Of a DNA stretch of 64,000 bases, positions 61,101 through 64,000 are shown piece by piece. The notes under the pieces are model-generated. The model saw nothing but the letters and a program-made list of their open reading frames with translations, was not told where the DNA came from and searched no databases. Source of the stretch: Bradyrhizobium guangxiense (GTDB taxonomy: Bacteria; Pseudomonadota; Alphaproteobacteria; Rhizobiales; Xanthobacteraceae). The DNA lies in the NCBI RefSeq assembly GCF_004114915.1, contig NZ_CP022219.1:1146501-1210500 (forward strand), read 5' to 3'. The translations under genes were made by a program, and so were the position numbers. Within the stretch, counting starts at the first letter, position 1. Each line of letters begins with the position of its first letter.

Positions 61101-62083
61101 TTGCCGAGCACCATGCTGTTGCCCGTGGCCGGCATGTTGCTCAGAGTGTAGTTCAGCGGATTAGTCGGCTGCAGGCCGCCCGTACCGTCGTCGGCCAGGA
61201 TGGTTGTCAGATTGTGGATGGCGGTGGCGGCGAGCTTCGGCGTCCCGTCGGAATTGAACAGTCCGAAATTGGCCTCGGGATTGGTATTGCCAGCGGACGA
61301 GTCGCGATCGAACAGCTCATACAGATAGGTCGCGCTTACGCCGGCCTTGTAGGCATCGACCAGGGTGTTGAGGATCGATTTGGCCTGCACCGTCTCGTTG
61401 ACGCCGAGATATTGAGTGTTGGCCTGGGTGGTGTAGCCGGTTTCCGTGATGACGACGGGCTTTCCCGGCGCCGCAGTCATGACGGCGCTCAGCGTTGCCG
61501 CAATCGAGCTGCTGGTTGTCAGGCTGGTGCTGACATAGGCGTGCGCGTTGGCGTAGTCGACCGAGCCCGACATGTTGCCGAGCTGGCTGTAGCCCTGCGG
61601 ATCGTTGTAGGCCAATGACAGATTGTAGACCGGGATGCTGCCCAGCGTGGCGTTGGCGTTAACGGCCTGATAGAGCGCACTCTGGAACTGGGCCGCAGCG
61701 CTAAGGCTCGAGCTGCCATTGTAGCTGAAGGGCTGGTGATTGGCCTCGTTGAGCCCTTCGATGGCGCTGATGCTGCCCGGGTGGCTCGTTGCGAACTTCT
61801 GGAGCGAGGCAATGTAGTTCTGCAGCCCGGTCGTGCCCGTCTGGGGCAGGGCGGACGATACCAGGAAGTCGAACTTGTAGCCGGCGGCGGCGAGACCCTC
61901 GACGACGGGTTGCGCAGCCGGGCTGGTCCCCATCGCGTCACGGAGATGGGTGACGCCGAGATACTCGAGGTCGTCGGCCATCAGCGCGAGGTTGTTGTAG
62001 CCGGTCCACCCGAAGCCGGCGTGCGTGTTGACGCCGATGGAGTTGATGAAGCCGCTGGCCGACAAGATGGTTTGATCAGGCAT
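58175..62083 (-). CDS. Secreted glycoside hydrolase with 166-residue repeats and RTX-like C-terminus
   Basis: A 1302-residue protein. Residues about 1-300 look like a clan-A (beta/alpha)8 glycosidase: IEGLNEAN gives Glu113 as acid/base and VITETGYT gives Glu214 as nucleophile, as in PslG/GH39-like enzymes. A beta-domain follows (about 330-420). Residues about 551-1205 hold about four repeats of 166 residues (HADGS, NITGQ[ST]YTT, DIYDATGFLT, VKNADGSQDN). Residues 1213-1220 (GGAGNDVF) are an RTX calcium-binding half-repeat near the end. No signal peptide, so a type I secretion route is expected. Probably cleaves or binds the matrix polymer. Base composition is strongly GC-rich in the repeats. 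Confidence 0.85.
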   Translation of the reverse strand: MPDQTILSASGFINSIGVNTHAGFGWTGYNNLALMADDLEYLGVTHLRDAMGTSPAAQPVVEGLAAAGYKFDFLVSSALPQTGTTGLQNYIASLQKFATSHPGSISAIEGLNEANHQPFSYNGSSSLSAAAQFQSALYQAVNANATLGSIPVYNLSLAYNDPQGYSQLGNMSGSVDYANAHAYVSTSLTTSSSIAATLSAVMTAAPGKPVVITETGYTTQANTQYLGVNETVQAKSILNTLVDAYKAGVSATYLYELFDRDSSAGNTNPEANFGLFNSDGTPKLAATAIHNLTTILADDGTGGLQPTNPLNYTLSNMPATGNSMVLGKSNGAYELVVWAEPKLWNDPTDTEVSNAAQTVTVNLGGVHHSVKVYDTLTGTTAIASYTDVSTITIPVSDHPLIIEIDAPATEPTPPDTRTSVSGTAAEIVPQLSDLSESTALQTITLTDSHVLPVASKATMDYIIAHYGSALSKIQGGYSFSVTNAAATWSSTKTYNASGALLSKSDTGLNSSGQPTSTTVAYTDGSKDLISYTGGVKTKFVHVGTDATRTTDTYNTAGTLLSEVVQKSDGYYSTTLYTSGVKTAAYVKNADGSQDNYTYGITGKSFTTQVQHLDASGKVTSVTRSHADGSLDSTQVFNSDGSSVITTYSATGVKLVTTTYHADHSKDVWTYNITGQTYTTEHDIYDATGFLTSLTRLHGDGSLAFKLVQTTDGTKTTDWYNAAGSLTSEVVQKADGFTSTTLYSNGVKTNAYVKNADGSQDNYAYGITGQSYTTLIQHVDPTGKITAVTRKHADGTLDYTQVINSDGSSVVTNYDAAGTRTKETDYHADGSKDVFLFNITGQTYTTEHDIYDATGFLTTLIRKHADGSMAFKLVQSADGTKTTDWYDASGVLTSEVLEKASGYSSTTVYTNGVKTAAYITNADMSHDNYSYNITGQSYTTQYQHLDPSGQTTEVIRWHADNSLDYTQTVNSDGSSVVTNYDALGVKKTETDYHADGSKDVFQFNVVGQTYTNEHDTYDSTGFLTHIVRTHADDSLAFTLAQSADGTKTSDWYDANGVITSEVTTKSDGYNSTTVYTGGVKTAAYIKNADGTSDNWNYNVTGQSYTTQHQHLDASGKLVELTRTHADGTLDYTQVIHDDGSKLTDIYDSAGNKTQEIANNTDGSKDVFLFNFNGQTGTTQHENYNSASALQFFDQTKTDGTHNVTAVANGVTIQGGAGNDVFSAAPSSTTIAYNHGQDQVLNFQAGDATTHDTIAISKLLAADYSHLQITQSGTNALITFSATDSILLKNVYVPSLPSHDFVFV
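58450..60430. repeat. About 498-bp tandem coding repeats in the RTX glycosidase gene
   Basis: Blocks recur every 495-498 bases: GTCGTGCTC[GG]... stretches lie near 59035, 59530 and 60028, and encode EHDIYDATGFLT-like segments. About four copies make up the gene's 3' half. Copies differ at many third positions, so they are old or under selection, not a recent expansion. Confidence 0.75.
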
Positions 62084-62591
62084 TGTTCACTCGAGTTTCA
62101 ACGCGAACAAAATTGCTCGCAGGGATTTGCGTTCAAGCTTCTCTGTCGAGTGTGAATTTCAGATAAAAATCGAAGCTACAAATCGCGAGCGACACGCGGT
62201 TCCTTGTGCAGGAACAGATTCGCTCCGTTGCAGCAGAATATTGCTGCGATGCCGGGGCAGCATGGCGCGAGAAAGGCGCTTTCAAGATTTTCTCGATTTG
62301 CGCTGCTGAATGTATGCGCAAACGGATTCATGCAACGACTCTTTGGAAGTGCAGGCGGCTCGCTTCTCCATCGTTCGGAGAATCAATGTCGCGCACCTCG
62401 TTCAGCTCGCACGCTTTCCTGCACGGGAAGTTCGCAGATGCCGCTTCCATGGGCGGTTAAATCGTTTGGTTTGCTCGCCAGAGTTGTAGATGCGCGGAGA
62501 TGATGCAGGCTGCGCACTTGCCTGAGGAGGACGCGGCAGCGAGTTCCCTGTCGGAACTCGATTGGCTGGGCAGAAGTGCTGGTTCGGCGGA
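62084..62591. promoter_or_regulatory. Control region upstream of the RTX glycosidase
   Basis: A 508-base noncoding stretch. It has GATTTGCGTTCAAGC (62124-62138), like the 47.4-kb control region, a GCAGCA-N6-TGCTGC inverted repeat near 62230-62250, and TTAAATCG at 62457-62464. No coding frame is supported. Confidence 0.45.
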
Positions 62592-63983
62592 TCAGCCGCG
62601 GCGGGCCAGCATCAAGAAATCCCCGCGCCATCCGATCCCCGCCGTTGCAATCGCGGCGATCACGATCTTGCCGGCGAGCCATGTCACGGGCTCCGTCGGC
62701 ATCGTTCCCAGCGATCCGATCAGGATGGCGGCCACGAGGGCCTGCACGACCAACGGCCAGCGCGGGAACGCCTCAAACCGCAGCGTCGGACCGAGTGCGA
62801 CCAGTATGGTTGCGAGCGTGGCGATCGAAGCGCAACCGACCGCGCCTCGCGGCGACAGACCGGCCGATACTGCGATCAGGGAGAAAGACACGACGATGGC
62901 GAGCTGGCCGGCGGCGACGACGACGAGCCTGGTCGCCAGCTTCTCGAGGTGGGGGACGACCGCGATCGTCGCCTGCAAATGGGTGTGCAGGAAATAGAAG
63001 GCTGCGACGGTTGGCGCCGTCTCCAGAAAGCCATCCAGGCTCGCCTGCGGAACCAGGATCCGGGCCGCGTCTGGAATGAATCCGATCAAGCCGCCCAGCA
63101 GCACCAGCGTCGTGCAGATCATGAATTCGAACATCCGCCGCGCCGACTGCACCGATTTTGCGCTGCCTCCGTGTTCGAAATCGTTGACCACCTCGGGATA
63201 GCTCACGGTGTGGATCGCGGCATTGAGAACCCAGAAGGGACGTTGCAGGAAGTCGAGCGCGATCGAGAATCCCGCGCCGGCGCCCGTCGCGCCCAGCCGG
63301 CCGATGACGATGACACGGAGCAGCACCGGCACCGACAAATGGATAACGGAGGCGCCCGCGGCCAGCATGCCGTAGCGGGAAAAGTCCTTCCAGTCGGCCA
63401 GCATCGCCTGCAGCGGCACGCGCTGCATCGGCGTGCGATAGGCGATGAGACCGGCGAGGAGGCCCAGGGCGTGCCCCGACGCAATGCCGAGCAGCGCCGC
63501 TTCGGCCGTTCCCGAGATCACTCCTCCCGCGGCGGCTCCGACCAGGAGGGCGGTGGCCCGCAGCGCAAGAAGAGAGGAGGCGACGCCCAGCCGGTCGGAG
63601 AGGCGGACCGACAGGAAATAGAGATCCGTCAGGCCCTGAAGGACGGAGATGCTCAGGCCCAACGCGACGATCCCCGTCGGGAGCACGCTGGCCAGGGACG
63701 CGCAGCTCCCGACCACGACGAGGGCCGCCGCGCTCGACAGGCCGGCTGCGAAGAGCGACCACCTCAGCCGGGCCGCCTCGTTCTCCCTGGCCGCGGCCAG
63801 AAAGCGCAGTCCGGCCAGTTGCAGCCACTCGAACATCAGGACGCAGAGCAGTTGGCTCGCGGCCAGCGCGAGGGAAAAGTTGGTGTAGTCGGCGGCGGGC
63901 AACAGGTGGCTGATCGCGAAGATCAGGATGATCGCCGCGGCGCTCTGATAGACGTAACCCGCCATCGCCAGGAGGCGTGTCAT
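62592..63983 (-). CDS. Wzx-like polysaccharide flippase (MOP superfamily)
   Basis: A 463-residue polytopic protein with about 12 spans. The N-terminus (YVYQSAAAIILIFAISHLLP, DYTNFSLALAASQLLCVLMFEWLQL) matches polysaccharide synthase/Wzx-type proteins. DFSRYGMLAAGASVIHLSVPVLLR is the start of the second half-repeat. It should flip a lipid-linked unit. The ATG overlaps the stop of an upstream minus-strand frame that enters the window at its right edge, so it lies in an operon extending further. Confidence 0.85.
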   Translation of the reverse strand: MTRLLAMAGYVYQSAAAIILIFAISHLLPAADYTNFSLALAASQLLCVLMFEWLQLAGLRFLAAARENEAARLRWSLFAAGLSSAAALVVVGSCASLASVLPTGIVALGLSISVLQGLTDLYFLSVRLSDRLGVASSLLALRATALLVGAAAGGVISGTAEAALLGIASGHALGLLAGLIAYRTPMQRVPLQAMLADWKDFSRYGMLAAGASVIHLSVPVLLRVIVIGRLGATGAGAGFSIALDFLQRPFWVLNAAIHTVSYPEVVNDFEHGGSAKSVQSARRMFEFMICTTLVLLGGLIGFIPDAARILVPQASLDGFLETAPTVAAFYFLHTHLQATIAVVPHLEKLATRLVVVAAGQLAIVVSFSLIAVSAGLSPRGAVGCASIATLATILVALGPTLRFEAFPRWPLVVQALVAAILIGSLGTMPTEPVTWLAGKIVIAAIATAGIGWRGDFLMLARRG

Positions 63984-64000
63984 CGCGGAATGAGGCGCTC
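63980..64000 (-). CDS. 3' tip of an upstream gene (partial)
   Basis: The last six codons plus stop on the minus strand (ERLIPR then TGA) overlap the flippase ATG in an ATGA arrangement, which is usual for coupled genes. Only the tail is visible, so no product can be named. Confidence 0.35.
   Translation of the reverse strand, partial: ERLIPR

Noticed and set aside
59186-61618. 810-codon plus-strand frame antisense to the RTX glycosidase
   Set aside because: It mirrors the repeats of the minus-strand gene and has no domain, ribosome site or signal; GC-rich third positions keep the antisense frame open.
1-64000. Insertion sequences, CRISPR arrays or prophage genes
   Set aside because: No transposase, integrase, phage structural gene or regularly spaced direct repeat array was found; the only long repeats are in the RTX glycosidase gene.

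Overview
The window is a dense surface-polysaccharide region from a GC-rich alphaproteobacterium. Protein style (small Rhizobiales-type secreted proteins, VPGP-type C-terminal anchors, ExoP/Wza-like export proteins, many GT4 enzymes) suggests Bradyrhizobium or a close relative. This is an inference from sequence character, with no database search. No rRNA, tRNA, CRISPR array, insertion sequence or phage gene was recognised.

Layout. (1) 1-11933, plus strand: a tightly packed glycosyltransferase operon with three GT2 enzymes (the first cut by the window edge), a DXD-type transferase-like protein, five GT4 enzymes, a Wzy-like polymerase and two hexapeptide acetyltransferases; many starts overlap the preceding stop. 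(2) 11934-15863: a visibly AT-richer patch with an OafA-type acyltransferase, a truncated FkbM methyltransferase, a GT4 and a methyltransferase-like protein, which looks acquired. (3) 15864-20875, minus strand: a secreted beta-helix protein with a threonine-rich linker, UDP-glucuronate decarboxylase and a first polyprenyl-phosphate sugar transferase. (4) 21256-27863: two proteins with a PEP-CTERM-like tail, an AsnB-type amidotransferase, a first OPX outer-membrane export lipoprotein and a divergent phosphodiester glycosidase. (5) 28014-38813: small secreted, membrane and hypothetical proteins, a helix-turn-helix regulator, two more glycosyltransferases and two more proteins with PEP-CTERM-like tails. 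(6) 39117-64000: a second export and assembly system with an OPX protein, a PPP-type phosphatase, a second sugar transferase, a Wzc/ExoP-type tyrosine kinase with a secreted partner, four acyltransferases, a polymerase, a GT4, two Wzx flippases, a pyruvyl transferase and a 1302-residue secreted glycosidase with long repeats and an RTX-like end.

Together the genes describe Wzx/Wzy-type synthesis. A sugar phosphate is loaded on undecaprenyl phosphate, GT2/GT4 enzymes extend the unit, acyl and pyruvyl groups decorate it, Wzx flips it, Wzy polymerises it, and Wzc plus OPX export it. Two initiating enzymes, two OPX proteins, two polymerases and two flippases suggest two polysaccharides, or one core machinery with a second accessory set. 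The most interesting unexplained signals are a family of four secreted proteins with VPGP/VPLG-type sorting tails and no exosortase in view, AT-rich CGATTTAA palindromes shared by their promoters and that of an initiating transferase, a GTGGCA-N4-TGCCAC element shared by two divergent promoter regions, and the repeat-rich RTX glycosidase.
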